Below are positions 10,722 through 28,191 of a stretch of 64,000 nt of DNA, one piece after another. Origin of the DNA: Polytrichum commune (taxonomy: Eukaryota > Streptophyta > Polytrichopsida > Polytrichales > Polytrichaceae); contig OX485805.1 in the NCBI GenBank assembly GCA_950295325.1, forward strand, positions 50,494,758-50,558,757, written 5' to 3'. The notes under the pieces were generated by a model. That model was not told the DNA's origin. It saw nothing but the letters and a program-made list of their open reading frames with translations, and ran no database searches. The translations under genes and the position numbers were made by a program. Every line of letters starts with the position of its first letter. The stretch's first letter is position 1.

Positions 10722-12735
10722 ATGTCCCACTTCGACGGCGCCAAGGATACTCTCGGCCAAGCCAAGGGCTTCGCCCAAGACAAGACCGATTCCTCCATCG
10801 GCGAAGCCCAGGTGCTACAACATTTAAGCCTGGAACGAATTCTACATGTTTGTGATTATTGAGGTTTCTTGACTGGAAATTTCTGGAGGCAAAAGTTGTC
10901 ATGTAGATTCAACACCGCATTGAAATAGCAGCATCTTATATGCATGATGTCATGATAATAACATGATTTTTTTAAATTTAAATTTAAATTAATTATTATT
11001 TTAATGTGTCACGTTAACTATAAAGCAAAAGTTTACATAACAATCAGACGGATTACATTATACACCACCAGGCTTTCGGAAATTTGTGATGTGGTGCTGC
11101 TAAGTTTCAGGTTCTGGAGTCATGTATGTATGCTGTAACTTTTTTATAAGTGGAAGTTAATGGTGGGTTTTGTGCAGAAGGACTGCGATTCATGTGGTCG
11201 GGCCGGACATCATGTGAGTTTGTGATCATTTGCTTGCTTATATGGAAGAGGCTAATTGGAGTGCTTTCATACTTCTATGTAGATATGAATGTGCGAAAAG
11301 AGTGGATAGAATCAACTTTGCGTGCATTGAAGAACCGAAAATTCTCGTTGTTTGGAGATTGATATCCTATTAAGATAAATCTGGTCTAGAGTATGGATAT
11401 AGTCACTTGAAGTAGAAATCGATGAACTTAATCACAACCACCAGCATTGTACAGCCCAATTGTGTGTATGTTCTGGAGACTTTGAGTTCAGATGATATGC
11501 TTTAATTTGCAAGCGTGTGCAATTATGTGTAAGGTTTTTTTGAGTTTTTGCAATTGATCGATCTAATTCGCTCGTGCTTATGCGTGGATGACCAGGCCTC
11601 GCTGGCTGCAGGAGAGAAATGGGATCAGGCAAAGCAAGGTGCGTCTGATCTTGCAGGATCGGTCCAGGAGAAAGCTGGCCATGCCTCGGACAAGGCTGGC
11701 AGCATGCTCGGATCGGTAAATGCTGCACAAACGCCACCTTGACCTTTGATTTCACTGTAAAAAAGAAAGAAAGAAAAAAAGAAATAATACAGTAGTCCAC
11801 TGGATGTCTGTATATTGATTTGAATATGAAGACATCCAAAAAAAATTCTGACACGCACTGTGCTTGTGCAGAAGTGATGAAGAATAACCTTAAAGTGATG
11901 TAATTTCAACGGTAAACTCAAGAATCCCTACTCACCCTCATCCCACGAATGCTGAGAATGTGCACTCACTACTCTAAGATCGAGTTTGTGTGTTACAGCC
12001 AGTGTTGGTCTGGTATATAGGTGAATCCATGATATCAATAATAAACACCAATAATGATATCAAAGAATCTTTAATATTTGGTGGGTATGTCAAGGTGAGA
12101 GAATCTTTGTATACCCAAGTTATCATTTGGGTAAAAACCATTCTGAACCATACTGAGATTAGCGCGATTCTCCCTAGGTATGAACGGTTGTGCATGGTAT
12201 ATAGACCTGAATGGTATCAAAAACAAAATACTGCCAAATAGCCATACCCTACTGGTATCAAAACTGTGAAATCTCCATTATAGATACCCGAATGGTATCA
12301 AAAGAAGATGATACCAGACCAACACTGGCTACAACACCATGAGTCATGATTCAAAACCCCCGATGGTCTAAAAGCAAATATCTCATCAACTTTGTGAATG
12401 GCTGGAGCAACTTAATGCATAGAGAGCAATATAGTAAGGGCAAGGCCAAGCTGCAAACTCATTTGTAGAGAGACCTTAAATTTTGACAATCTGGCCAACA
12501 CGCATACCCATCAGTCCCTTACAAAAACAATATGTTTGGAAAAGTTCGAGTTTACAATGTGAATCATGATGAACCAACAATTTAGGATTTTTGAGCTGAT
12601 TCCAAATTTATGTTAATGGAGGAACATTTCTCACTTAAATTGAACTAATTGTTCAAAATGAATTTTCAGATTGGGTCCAAGGTGAAGGAAACTTACCAAA
12701 GTGCCAAGAATGCAGTCACAGGCGATAAAATGTAA
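10722..12735 (+). CDS. Small LEA-like (late embryogenesis abundant) stress protein, four exons
   Basis: Exons, all phase 0: 10722-10811, 11178-11213 (optional), 11596-11715 and 12670-12735. The product starts MSHFDGAKDTLGQAKGF and continues EKWDQAKQGASDLAGS, QEKAGHASDKAGSML and SKVKETYQSAKNAVTGDKM. It is short (91 aa, or 103 with exon 2), hydrophilic, rich in Ala, Lys, Gly, Asp and Gln, with no Trp-rich core except one W. The repeated xxAKxxAxD/K pattern is typical of LEA_4-like or KIN-type proteins. Those are disordered in solution, fold into amphipathic helices on drying and protect membranes or proteins. Exon 2 is unlike the rest (see its entry). The promoter lies in amplified repeats and the last intron carries a MITE. 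Family assignment is by composition and motif, not by search. Confidence 0.7.
11178..11213 (+). CDS. Candidate 36-nt cassette exon of the LEA-like gene
   Basis: Flanked by TTTTGTGCAG and GTGAGTTTG, both good splice sites. It is exactly 12 codons in phase 0, so skipping it keeps the frame. It would insert KDCDSCGRAGHH, a Cys/His-rich block in an otherwise Cys-free protein. Whether it is used is unknown. Confidence 0.4.
11998..12329. mobile_element. MITE with 19-bp inverted termini in the last intron of the LEA-like gene
   Basis: The left end reads GCCAGTGTTGGTCTGGTAT and the right end is its exact reverse complement. TACA flanks both sides (11994-11997 and 12330-12333). The interior has repeated TGGTATCAAAA and GGGTA motifs. 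A partial relative with the same AGAGAATCTTTG block lies at 30775-31010. Superfamily not determined. Confidence 0.75.
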
Positions 12736-14292
12736 CATGATGGAACCAGAAAATGAAGATTACCAAAAAGTGCACTTGTGATTTAATCCTGCAGTTCATA
12801 CTATGTAGTGCACATGCCCTTATCATAATCATGATACTCAAAGAACCGAATAAGATCCTCTATGCATGAAGTGCCTTGAACAGAGTTTACACTTTGAATC
12901 TAGCTGTTGATTTACCATTAATTTGCCATTCACTTGTATCTTTGACCTTGCGAAAGCTACCATGATAACAACTCTGCAGCATTTCTCTTAAGTGGTTCTC
13001 CATTTATTATCCTTTTGAAGAATTATCCTTGAGACAAAAAGCTGAGGAACTCACTCAATGCAAGAGCTTCGAATAAGATATAGGTACTCGGCTTAAATCT
13101 ACCTCCACGGATGCTACAAAAGTGCATCAAACACACAGCATCTATATTTGATGCTCTTTCCTCACAAGCTAGAGCAATGTTTCTTAGTAACGATCACAAT
13201 CTCTTAGCCTTGTACTGCACATGAATTCCTTAGTGACCTCTACAATGTCACAATGAAACCTCATGCGGTCACATACTTCAATCACAAGTGTTGCTTACTT
13301 GGAAGCCTATGAACCCACACTCAAGAGTCACACGGTATCCAACCGCCACTGTCACCCTAACATGTGCTTCCAGTGTATCAAAAACCCAAATAGATATAAG
13401 TTAACGTACACTGATTTGTGGAATTAGGTTGCTTTCGCAGATAGGTTGCCTCTTTCCCCATGCAAAATACCTTGGGTTAAAACCAGAGAACAGAAACTTA
13501 TAACTTTGTCTATTCATCTGATATCAACTACAGTAGAAAAATAATTCCTGTATTTCAAATTGGTGGTGGGATGCATTTTAGATGGTATAAAAAATGAGAG
13601 GAAAACCAGCATCAGCTAAACCAGCCTGAGCCAAGCTCCTGAAATACGTTAATGTGGCATAGGGAGACGTTCTTCCCTCTTCTAATATAGTGTCGCCTAA
13701 ACTTCATGCCTTTCCAAAGCCTTGAGAATGTCAAGCTTAGTTGAACACATATCCAAGTGAATGGCCTAGGCCCAGAGAAAACTGCAATTGAATTGGTACA
13801 TCTTGGAACGCATGAGTTGCAGGAAGAGGCTAAAAAGGTTTCTCTATGTGGAAACAACTGTGCAATCCAGGATCTTCAAGTATGCAAAAAATATATAATC
13901 TTGATAATGTGAAATGTACAAGATACAAATGGGGACCTAATTCAAAGCTTAACTGCTATAGGTGCACATGGACGTGACACAAATGTCAGGAAACAGGAGG
14001 GAATTCTTTATTACTTCTAAATGCAATATCTTACTATTACACAACGGCCAGTCTTGAATCATGAATGACCTTCCAATCACTGCAATACTCTCGTCTATCG
14101 ATTACCTACTCTTTGCCTGAGATCAATATATGCTGATCATTTACGAATGCAGAATGGCTGACAGTGACCTGCCTGTCATCCAATGGTCACCTATTTCTGC
14201 TGGTTTTGTTCTACCTACAACTAGTAGCACAATGCATTTCTCTATGAATTGGTTTCACAGACACAGTGCACATCACAAGGAAGATGCTCCAC
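12736..14292. other. Intergenic between the LEA-like and TBC genes (tail to tail)
   Basis: The two genes converge here, so this should hold both 3' UTRs. AT-rich, with no coding frame I can support. A minus-strand frame of 81 codons at 13612-13857 has no recognisable features. Confidence 0.35.
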
Positions 14293-19588
<5,296 letters not shown>

Positions 19589-20815
19589 GGAAGTGCAATA
19601 AACACTTCAAGTTGCACCATCAATACATTTGTCCAACCGACCCCTCCCTTCCTCCAACTTCTCCAACCAAGAACTTCAACTTTCAAGCAGATCTCGACTC
19701 AGAGCCTCGGAGGTAAGTAGGTTCCCAGGAGCATCCAACAACAAGTCTCAAAAACTAACACTCTTCTGAAACCGCTGTTTAGTGACGTCCCTTTTCTCAA
19801 CTGGACCAGCTACCTACAAGTCTTCCTCCCCTCCCACCCGCCCTCTCCCTGGGGTCTGTTGTTAATGTGGTGTCACCGTCAAATATAGATTTCTGGAATC
19901 TAAGCATTCGGAGTATAAATGTGTAACCACAGAATTGACATAAGAATGAGAAACGATCATCGACAGTGAAGTGAAGTCACTAAGTACATACATTCTTCAC
20001 TTCTTTAATGCTAACTTGTTACACAAAGCACATAGCCTTGCGTCCAGAGGTGTAGGTACTACTTCTACGGAGACCTGATGAGTGATGCCAGGCCTGAAAC
20101 AAAACGCCCTCTCTGACTCCTGATGAGTTCATTGTCGTAGAGTGACCAGTTTTGTGGGGCCGTAGTAGAAGCTCACTGAGTGGCATGGTAAGAATTTGAA
20201 AGGTAAAATTGTTGCCCCGCAAAACCTACATGACCTAATCGGACTACTTACGGTGGGGAAAGTTCTTCAGAGAACATGTACAATCATCATCATCATCATC
20301 ATCATCGTTTTCAATAAAGGGACTCATGATGCTTACTCTCCATTTGTTTAGCTGGTCAATCTTGTACTCACATCTCAACAACCCCTACTTTGTAAACTAA
20401 GTTTTATTACAGAATCAAGAGCTTTTGCGTGGAAGAAGTTCTCGTGACTGAGAGTCCTGATGGGCATCGCTACGATTGGGGAGAGGTGGAAGAGTTTACT
20501 ACTTAACTATTACTTAGAGTAACGCCTCCCTCATCAGGCATCGCATGAGGAGTCGGAATTCTAAAGGAGCGTGCTGCTACTTACAAGGATGGAAGCACAA
20601 AACCCTTAAGCTTACCTTAAGTTACCTCATCAAAAGCGATAATTTTGTGGAGCTTCAGATCCAGGATGTCTGGGACACGTCACAAGGCTCACCAGCTCAA
20701 AGGATTTTCGCCATAAGCTTGCGTTGATATTTATTAGAAGCTACCTACTTCAACTTAAATGGCAGTGGCCTAAAAGGATAAATGAGTCAGTTGCGTGTCA
20801 GTGTTTCAGAAGCCA
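19589..20815. other. Upstream flank of the TBC gene and intergenic sequence
   Basis: Should contain the minus-strand promoter and leader of the TBC gene; a pyrimidine-rich leader-like stretch lies at 19640-19660. A (CAT)n microsatellite occurs at 20284-20306. Short frames at 20019-20222 (minus) and 20545-20727 (plus) have no recognisable features. Confidence 0.35.
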
Positions 20816-21024
20816 CTTATAGTTTTTCCCCCACAACATCCAGAGACAACTCAGACAGTCCATAATTATAACATTCGGTGAAAATGATATTATAACTTAT
20901 ATTCCGGGGACCACTGTGTGGCATGTAAGTCAAGTAAGTTTCACAGAGTGTCACTTCACATGTGTCACAGAGGCTGAATTTTTTTTTATAATCATGGAGT
21001 CTGTTCTTGATTCTCGAGTCGTGC

Positions 21025-21158
21025 AAAGACATCGAAGTGGACGACTATGTAAGCATACAATGTTTCAGGTCAACTATATTTGTATCCTTGAAAGACATCG
21101 AAGTGGACGACTATGTAAGCATACAATGTTTCAGGTCAACTATATTTGTATCCTTGAA
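21025..21158. repeat. Perfect 66-bp tandem duplication
   Basis: AAAGACATCGAAGTGGACGA begins at 21025 and again at 21091. The 66-bp copies appear identical, which suggests a recent duplication or an assembly artefact. Confidence 0.9.
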
Positions 21159-23342
21159 TGACCTACGACCACATGTGTGACGTACTTGGGTGGTTGGGTA
21201 TTCTGTGGACACCTATATTTGATTGGTAAATAGCAAGGTTCGTAATTGAGAATGGACGTCAAAAGATACATGTTACGATGAGATTGGAGCATGTGCTTAA
21301 AGTATAAACACCATTTTTAGGGAATTATAGTTAACACGGTTGGGCGAGACTATGTGATGAGCTACTTTAAGAGAAAGAGAATCTTCACTTTGACCTCTAA
21401 TAGCTTTTGCATGTCGAGTTTGATTCTAAAACTTCAATGATGATCTATGTGATTCATAAATGTTAACCAGATGAGGCTATTCCCAATCCAATCCAACAAT
21501 CAAAATTCTCAATGGCGTTAGAAGTGCCCACAAGAGGGTCCACACACCTTACTTTGGAAACCTCCAAACCTAGGTTTCTTATGCATTCAAGCAACACAAC
21601 ATGGTGACACATGTCTCTATCGGAAAGCATCTTTTGTGGGTAATATCTAGAGCTTTAATTGGATTGCATTCAGTTGCTTAAATCTAAAATTTCTAACTTA
21701 CAAGTATGACTAGGGTCATAAGTTATTGGTCTTGGCTGATGCTCACCATCTCTACAGACAATTAGACTCTCTCTTCTCAATTATGAACTTTGCCAACTCA
21801 CCATAGATTTTATGTCATTCCCAAACGCCAATATATAATTCTTTTCTTTTAAACGGACACTCCTTTCTTCTGGTAAAGCATGAGAGGGGGTGCTACTGAC
21901 ATAAACCCAATGTGTGAACGTTTTGTAGATTTCATCACAAGAAAGAGACGTGGCCAAATCTACAAAGCACCTATAACATTCATACATCCCCCTCATGGGT
22001 TCAAACTCTAATATATTTTTCCAAGTTGTTTAGGCTGAAATCCCTTACCCACCTGATCCTGAAGCTGACAAAGATAAAAACTCACATGTCATAAAATGGG
22101 ATTACAATATCACAATGCCCAACACAAACATGTTTTTGAACCAGGTTAGTAATAAAAGCAATTCAAAAACTGTGAGTGCGAATAGTCTTTCCTAATATAC
22201 TAAAAAGTTTGATAAAATAAACAGGTTTCCATTGTTAGAGACGATAACAATAATAATTAGCCCAGAACAGAAAACAACATTGATATTGAAAAGTGACCCA
22301 GTATCGTGATGCTATCAATGGCTGCACCTATCATTCAGCGGCTCAAATGAAAACCAAAAAAATGTGTAAGGCAGCTCACCAGATACATATTTGGGTACCT
22401 TCCACATGTAAAGTTGAAGACAAACATGGACTTATACAGGAGGCAAGAGTTACAGAGACAACTAAAATACTAAACAACTCACTCGCAGATCTTTCCAATT
22501 TCCAACAGCTCCATAGCATGCATTACAGGATGATAGTACAAGCCAAAGAGATAATCATGACGAGCATGAAGAAATTGTTGACAGTTGCGAAAATGATATT
22601 GAATCCAGAGGAGATGAACCATTACTGGATGATGATACAACAAGTCAAAGATAAAGTTCATGATGAGTGTTGCAAAAATGATATTGAATTAGGAGAGATG
22701 AACCAATAAAATTGCGTGTTCACCTTTGAAAAATCAATTGCCAAGTAGCTATGCACAAGTGAGCCACTTTCCTCTACGTCAAGTAGCAAATTGTGTTGTA
22801 GAGTTAACACTCATCTATTACTGACCCTGCACTACAAAATATAATTTTTACCTTAAAAATATGACAAGCTATATACCTAGGTATTGCTACTCCTCTTTGG
22901 CTCAGGCAACCATGTGTAACCTTAAAACTACGGGGAACGCAACATAGGATAACCCCAACTACTACAAATACAGCTAAATAGGTAACCACGCAGTAGGTGC
23001 TCATATTACACCCAAGTCTGCGCTGAAATTTCAGGTGTCGTACAATGTGCATCAAATCAGGTCTCTCTATTACAGTCTCAAAACCATGGAAACTGGATGG
23101 CAACTTTGGGATATTTTAAGCTGAACTTTATCAGCTTAGATGCAAGTCCTAATTTGGGCCAGCCATGGTGCGAGTACTAGACACTATACCAGCCTCCATA
23201 TGATACATTCTTGCCAAAACAAAAAATATCCTTGATATGCATCACATGGATAGTCATATGTGATGGCGACAAATATGATTCTAGAATATGTCAGTTTTGT
23301 AGTCTGAAGAGTACCAGGGCATGACAATCTCCAGATGTTGGA
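21159..23342. other. Intergenic; family A repeat copy (inverted) and an acidic duplicated ORF fragment
   Basis: The stretch 21255-21440 matches family A in reverse orientation. At 22523-22706 two units of about 99 and 85 bp share GGATGATAGTAC/GGATGATGATAC, AAAATGATATTGAAT and GGAGATGAACCA-type blocks. In one plus frame the first unit reads DNHDEHEEIVDSCENDIE, an acidic stretch like a decayed exon. No full gene recognised. The 3' UTR of the transporter gene lies just left of 23343. Confidence 0.4.
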
Positions 23343-25377
23343 TCACCAGTAAATATCGTGAAGGGAAGACAATGTTCCCAAAATCCCAAAAACTATGCCC
23401 CCTAGAATAAGGAAGTAGTCAGCACCTCTTCCGACCCATGATTGGCTATTCCCCACTACTCGTAAATGAACTGCCCCGGGCAACACGAATGAAAGTAAGC
23501 AGCATACACTACTCCCTACAAGTGACAGGAAGTCTCCAAAATGAGGCACACTAACTGCAATCCACACTGTGGCCAAGACAATGAGACTTCTCAATAGTTG
23601 GGAGGGTCGACTGCGCAAAAGACGACGCTCTAAAACCTCGTAGACGGGCGTCATCATTACAGGGTATGTGAAGAGGAGACCAGTACAAAGACATAGTTTC
23701 ACAATCACAGTCTGCCACGTGTTTCCCAAATTCAGAGTGACAATATCTTTCGTGTACTCTCCAAAAGCTAAGTACCCTAGAAGCCCAAAAACAGTGTACA
23801 ATGAAGTGATGACGAACATCGCGGTTGCCAGGATACCTGCAAACTTAGACCTATCCCGGCACTCTGATTCCAAGGGAAGTACCAACCCAATGCCTTCAAC
23901 AGCATAAATGGCGACTCCGATTGAAAATAGGAGGTTTGTCAACCCTGTAAAAGCTTGCACATGCTCGCCATGGTCTCTTATAATAGTGGAAAATTCCTTC
24001 GTCATGACTACAGCCATGGCCGCCACATTCACGATATCCGCAAACATACTGAACGGCGCCAAATGTGTCAGTGAATGAATGCATGCCAGTAGCACCTGCA
24101 TCAATGAGAATGGCATCAATACACGGCTTCTCATAATAACAGCCATACATGGAGAAAAGAAATTCCTCAATCAACAACAGCTAGTCAGATACCCACATGG
24201 ACAACAAATTAACCCAGCACCATTCACTAAGTGAATCCCACTACAAATTTCCCAAATGGAATTTTGTACCCAGAAGTCCCACTTGGTGCATTTATACCAT
24301 CACCACCAATCACTAGATTTAGACATCAAGAAGAAATAGGATGAGAATTAGGTACTGGAGTTATTCTCTATCTTAACATGACATTTGGTCGGGAGTTGGT
24401 TGTTTTGCATACAACACCTTCCATGTTCAGTAAGGTTTTGGTGCGTGCTTGGAGGCAATGTGGAGGTTTGAATGAAGAACAGTCTATATCAATTAATTGA
24501 GGGTCAAACTCTTTTTGGCATGCCAAGAGGTGCTAAAATGAGTTTAGCCCCTGAAGAACCAAAATACATTGCTCGTCATTCAAATGAAAAGACTACCTCC
24601 AAGCATGCACCTCAAGTGGAAAGAAATGATTGATATTGTATGCAAAGCAACTCATAAGAAATCATGGAGGACCAACTCCCAATGAAAAGTTCCATAGAGT
24701 TGAAGGATAAACTTTAAAAAATCTGCAATTTGCATCAGAGACTCTGCAGACAAATAACATACCTGCAGAGGGAAGACAATCCACACATAGACCTCCTTGG
24801 TCCTCCAGTCCACTCCCAAGAAATTGAGTACCTGAACATTTATCAGTGTTCCATTTGACCCTGCAGGTGAAAAGTCGTCCAAATACGACCCCGAACCACT
24901 TTGTGACGTCAAGGTGATAGACTCTCGTCTAGAGAAAACGGATGCCAGGTTTTCACCTATAAATATCAAGTAAGCAATACAAAAGCCTCCTTGACTGAGC
25001 AACATCATTGTATCAACCAGGATTTGCCCAGTATGCCCAAATGTATGCCGCCCAAGTTCACTAAATGTAGTAATACTCTCAACATTTCCGTTCCTCTCCA
25101 AATGCCGTCGACTCCAGACAAGTAACATCATACAGTAGTACATAGCAGCAGATGTGCCTGCCAAAATAAGCAGTCCCTGCAGCCATCCGGATTGCTTGAA
25201 TGCATATGGCAAACCCAGAACCCCTGCTCCCACCACTGTGATCACAAGGTTAAAAAATGTCTTCAAAGCCGACGACTGAGGTGGCAACCCACTGTTGTCC
25301 ACAGGAAGTAAAGGCGAGGTATCTGTAATCTTTGCAACTCCACCATTCTCTCTCGATGATCCATTTTGCAAACCCAT
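23343..25377 (-). CDS. AVT3: AVT3-type vacuolar amino acid transporter (AAAP family), two coding exons
   Basis: Coding exons 25377-24763 and 24095-23343 join in phase 0 to give 455 aa. After a polar N-terminus with TDTSPLLP come VVGAGVLGLPYAFKQSGW, a YCMMLLVWSRR loop, LSQGGFCIAYLIFIGENLA, SLTHLAPFSMFADIVNVAAM, VAIYAVEGIGLVLPLESE and a hydrophobic C-terminal half with about five more membrane helices. These are the signatures of plant AVT3 transporters, AAAP family carriers with about 11 membrane spans that export neutral amino acids from the vacuole. The start ATG is at 25377; an upstream in-frame GTG was rejected. The leader before it has an acceptor (CAACTTTAG) and a three-codon uORF (ATG TGG TGC TGA) just upstream of the main start. 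A MITE lies 53 bp from the exon 1 donor. Confidence 0.9.
24361..24710. mobile_element. Stowaway-like MITE, copy 1, in the AVT3 intron
   Basis: Imperfect inverted termini (TTATTCTCTATCTTAAC... at left, ...GTTGAAGGATAA at right) enclose GGGAGTTGGTTG and its complement CAACTCCCA. The interior matches copy 2 at 57265-57585, including TGCTTGGAGG and GGCATGCCAA blocks. A TA dinucleotide target duplication is possible. Decayed relative to copy 2. Confidence 0.6.
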
Positions 25378-26364
25378 ACTGAGGAGATTCAGCACCACAT
25401 ACAGCTAAAGTTGAATTTGTCACAGGGTTTGAATCAGGAGCAAGGTATTTTCCAACTGCGTGTGCTGTGTACATATGTGAAAACCTGTCTGGACACAAAA
25501 GGAGACATAATTGTGAAAATTATACCCTTGTAAGTATCAAAGTTCAAACAACCCTAACAGATAAAGGTCACCAGAAACATTACAAAATTGTAGAGTAATA
25601 GTGCATTCAAGGTTTTAGAGTTGAGTTACATGCCCAATACAAAGGAAGCAATGAGAACTACAAGAGAAATAGAAGAAAAAATTCACACACATGCAGCAAT
25701 AGCCAAACAGCGGATCCTGGTGTTATGTTTCTGCTACATCTCCAGAGGTAACAGGAAGACTCAAGCATAATATTGGGCAGCATGTGTACTAAGACCTCAT
25801 TTTCATCAACACAAGGAAACCAGGAGAGATAAGATCAACCCGTGAAGTAGGAAAAACAAAAAGCCAAAAGTTTACTTTTATTCGAGTAAGCATCCTATTT
25901 TAGCTTATGAGGCTTTGACAAGCTCCCTCCTTAGGGATCCTCCATAGCCTTGATAATTGTTTAAAACCCACTGAAATGTAGGAATTCCAAAGCGAGTACC
26001 AACGGTGGAGAGAAGACCTCTACTTCTACTGATAAAGAAAAAGATTCAACAATTTAACTAATTAAATGACATAGCCACAATCAGCTGAAACCCTGTAAAC
26101 CTGTGTGCAAGTTTCGGGATTATCAAAATTTTGGTATTGTCGAGGTATGCTCCTGAATAGTTCAATCATACAGTCCCTCCTTATGACAATGTTCGACTAC
26201 GCTTAAATCAACTTGCTACCGGTTCTTAGATGAGCTCAACACAATTTGATTCCATGCTAATCCTGGGAACGAGTGCCACCATGCATCAAAATCTGCCATA
26301 ATTCCTACAACCATCGTCCTAACCAGACTTGAACCACTTCTTAATGCCTCCGCCTAATTGGGTA
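25378..26364 (-). other. AVT3 leader exon edge and upstream intron
   Basis: The 5' leader exon begins about 25407 after the acceptor CAACTTTAG. The rest is AT-rich and is probably an intron separating it from noncoding first exon(s) near 27.5-27.8 kb. No coding frame recognised. Confidence 0.4.
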
Positions 26365-27240
26365 CCGGTATAACATGTGGCTTTGCTAGAGATGGCCAGT
26401 TTGAGAAGAAATAATAACTACTACAAAAAGACCGTGATAGGCTCTGAGCATTAAATTCACAAGCTTCCTTTTCCTCTTAATCTGCCACACCTGTTCTGCT
26501 TCCCAGAAATTGAAGAAGGCACAAACCCCTGGCTGGAAAATGAGTCTTGAAAAGGGAGGTTCGGTGTTCATGCACACACGACAATCAATCCAACAAAACA
26601 AATGATGTTTACACCCTAAAAAAAACAAAAATAGACAACCATCCAATGCCCCTATAGCCCCAAAGCGAAGCCTCTCTCGTCAAATTTCTTTCTTAGAATT
26701 TGACGGGAAAGATCGGGGGTTAGCCTTCTCTGAGCATTCAACCACATAACCTGCACTCAAGATTTTGCATATTTCCAAAGGTTCCGGGGATGCAGGGGGA
26801 TGGATTGCGCCCGACAGCACCATGCACTAAACACACACACACAAAGAGTGGAAAGACCGGAAGAATCGCCTTAAAGACTGATTGGAACCAGACTCTCGGG
26901 TGCTATTGCCTCCATCTGAAGGGGCGCCGGTATAACATGTGGCCTGCTAGAGGTGGCCAGTTGGATCAAACTAACACAAAAAGACCGTGACTGTCTCTAA
27001 GAATTCAATTCACAGGCTAATTAACTTAAGCTCGCTTTTTCCTCTCAATCTGCAATACCTGTTCTGCTTTCCCAAAATTGAAGAAAGCCCAAAAACCCTC
27101 GCTGGGAAGTGCTCCTTTTTGGAGAAAAATGATTTAGTGTTTATGCACACAACAATCAATCAAGCGAAATAATTAATGTTGACACATAAAAGACAACCCC
27201 CATCACATTCCCTCATGTGTCCCACACGACTCTTCGAAAT

Positions 27241-27275
<35 letters not shown>

Positions 27276-27545
27276 ATCCTCAAGGCGAAGAGCAAGCTGC
27301 TCTTGTCAAATTTCCTACACAGAATGTGAAAGGAAAGATCGGGATTAGCCACTTTTCTGAGCATTCAAGCACATAAACCTGCGACTCAAAATTTGGCATG
27401 TTTTTCAAGAATCCGCGGACGGGGATGGATTGCCCCTACAACACCATGCACTATTTATATACATAAACACACACACACACACACAAGGAGCGGAAGAATC
27501 ACCTTGAAGATAGATTGCCAGCAGACTCCCGGGCGCTGAAAGAGC
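26365..27545. repeat. Tandem duplication of the AVT3 upstream/leader region (~560 and ~620 bp)
   Basis: CCGGTATAACATGTGG begins both units (26365 and 26927). AAAAAGACCGTGA, CTGTTCTGCTT, GCACACA(C)ACAATCAATC, GGAAAGATCGGG, GAGCATTCAA, CACCATGCACTA and CAGACTC(T/C)CGGG follow in the same order. The unit nearer the presumed promoter is longer because of a (CT)n run (27242-27272) and a (CA)n run (about 27470-27484). Read on the minus strand, the promoter-side unit has a possible donor AAG|GTGATT, while the other has AAG|GCGATT. Confidence 0.85.
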
Positions 27546-28191
27546 AAATGAACGGAAGGCTTTTTGGAACCACTGCACTTGGGAAGAAGAGCATAATCCG
27601 AGAGACCGAGATAGAGACAGAGAGCACGCATCCCAAAGAATCAACGCGAGTCACCGCACCTTGTCACAAGGTTGTGTGAGCTTCCTATGCGGCAACACGT
27701 AGTGGGAAGGGTGATTATTCCGTAGTAATAAAATTCTCGGGGAAGCCAGGCCCGAGGGCCCGCCTTGGTAGTTGCTGCTGCTCCTCCTCCTTGAATCAAT
27801 GAGGGGCCAACTTCTATCCGTCCGTCGGCCTCCACCAACGACGGAGCGCCATGGAAGCCCCCCAGCTATGAATATTCGTTCGGAGCAAATGGCATGGCAA
27901 GCGCCGCGACGCGGATCGACTCGTCTCGTCGGACGGATTCGGTCGTCGGACGCCCGATCCCGTGCCCGCTGGCTGGACTAGCGACAGGTGGGGAGAATTG
28001 GGTTCAGCGTTAAGTTACGAGTGTGAGAGAGCAGACAGGGCATGACATGATGCGCCCCGCAGGCACATGACAAACGAGGGCCCGAGGGTGCTATTAATAA
28101 GTTTAGGTTACACTTATTAATAAAAGCTGTGGGACTTCTGTCCACATTTGGGCAAACCAACCCATCCACTCGTCCCTTGTTGGATGCCTAA
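27546..28191 (-). promoter_or_regulatory. Likely promoter region of the AVT3 gene
   Basis: GC-rich compared with its surroundings and located upstream of the duplicated leader on the minus strand. No TATA box was securely placed. Short GC-rich ORFs here (for example plus 27772-27981) show no recognisable features and are not called as genes. Confidence 0.35.

Noticed and set aside
10258-10902. A 214-codon minus-strand ORF overlapping the LEA-like gene start
   Set aside because: It runs through the ~210-bp tandem units and antisense to a well-supported exon 1. Its internal repetition simply mirrors the DNA repeat, and it has no domain-like features.
25378-25398. A GTG start for the AVT3 protein seven codons upstream
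   Set aside because: Nuclear genes rarely start at GTG, the first ATG in that frame is at 25377, and an acceptor lies just upstream in the leader.
27772-27981. Short GC-rich ORF with a run of leucines near the AVT3 promoter
   Set aside because: It begins in a CT/CTG-rich run, has no signal-peptide context or homology I recognise, and lies in the presumed promoter.
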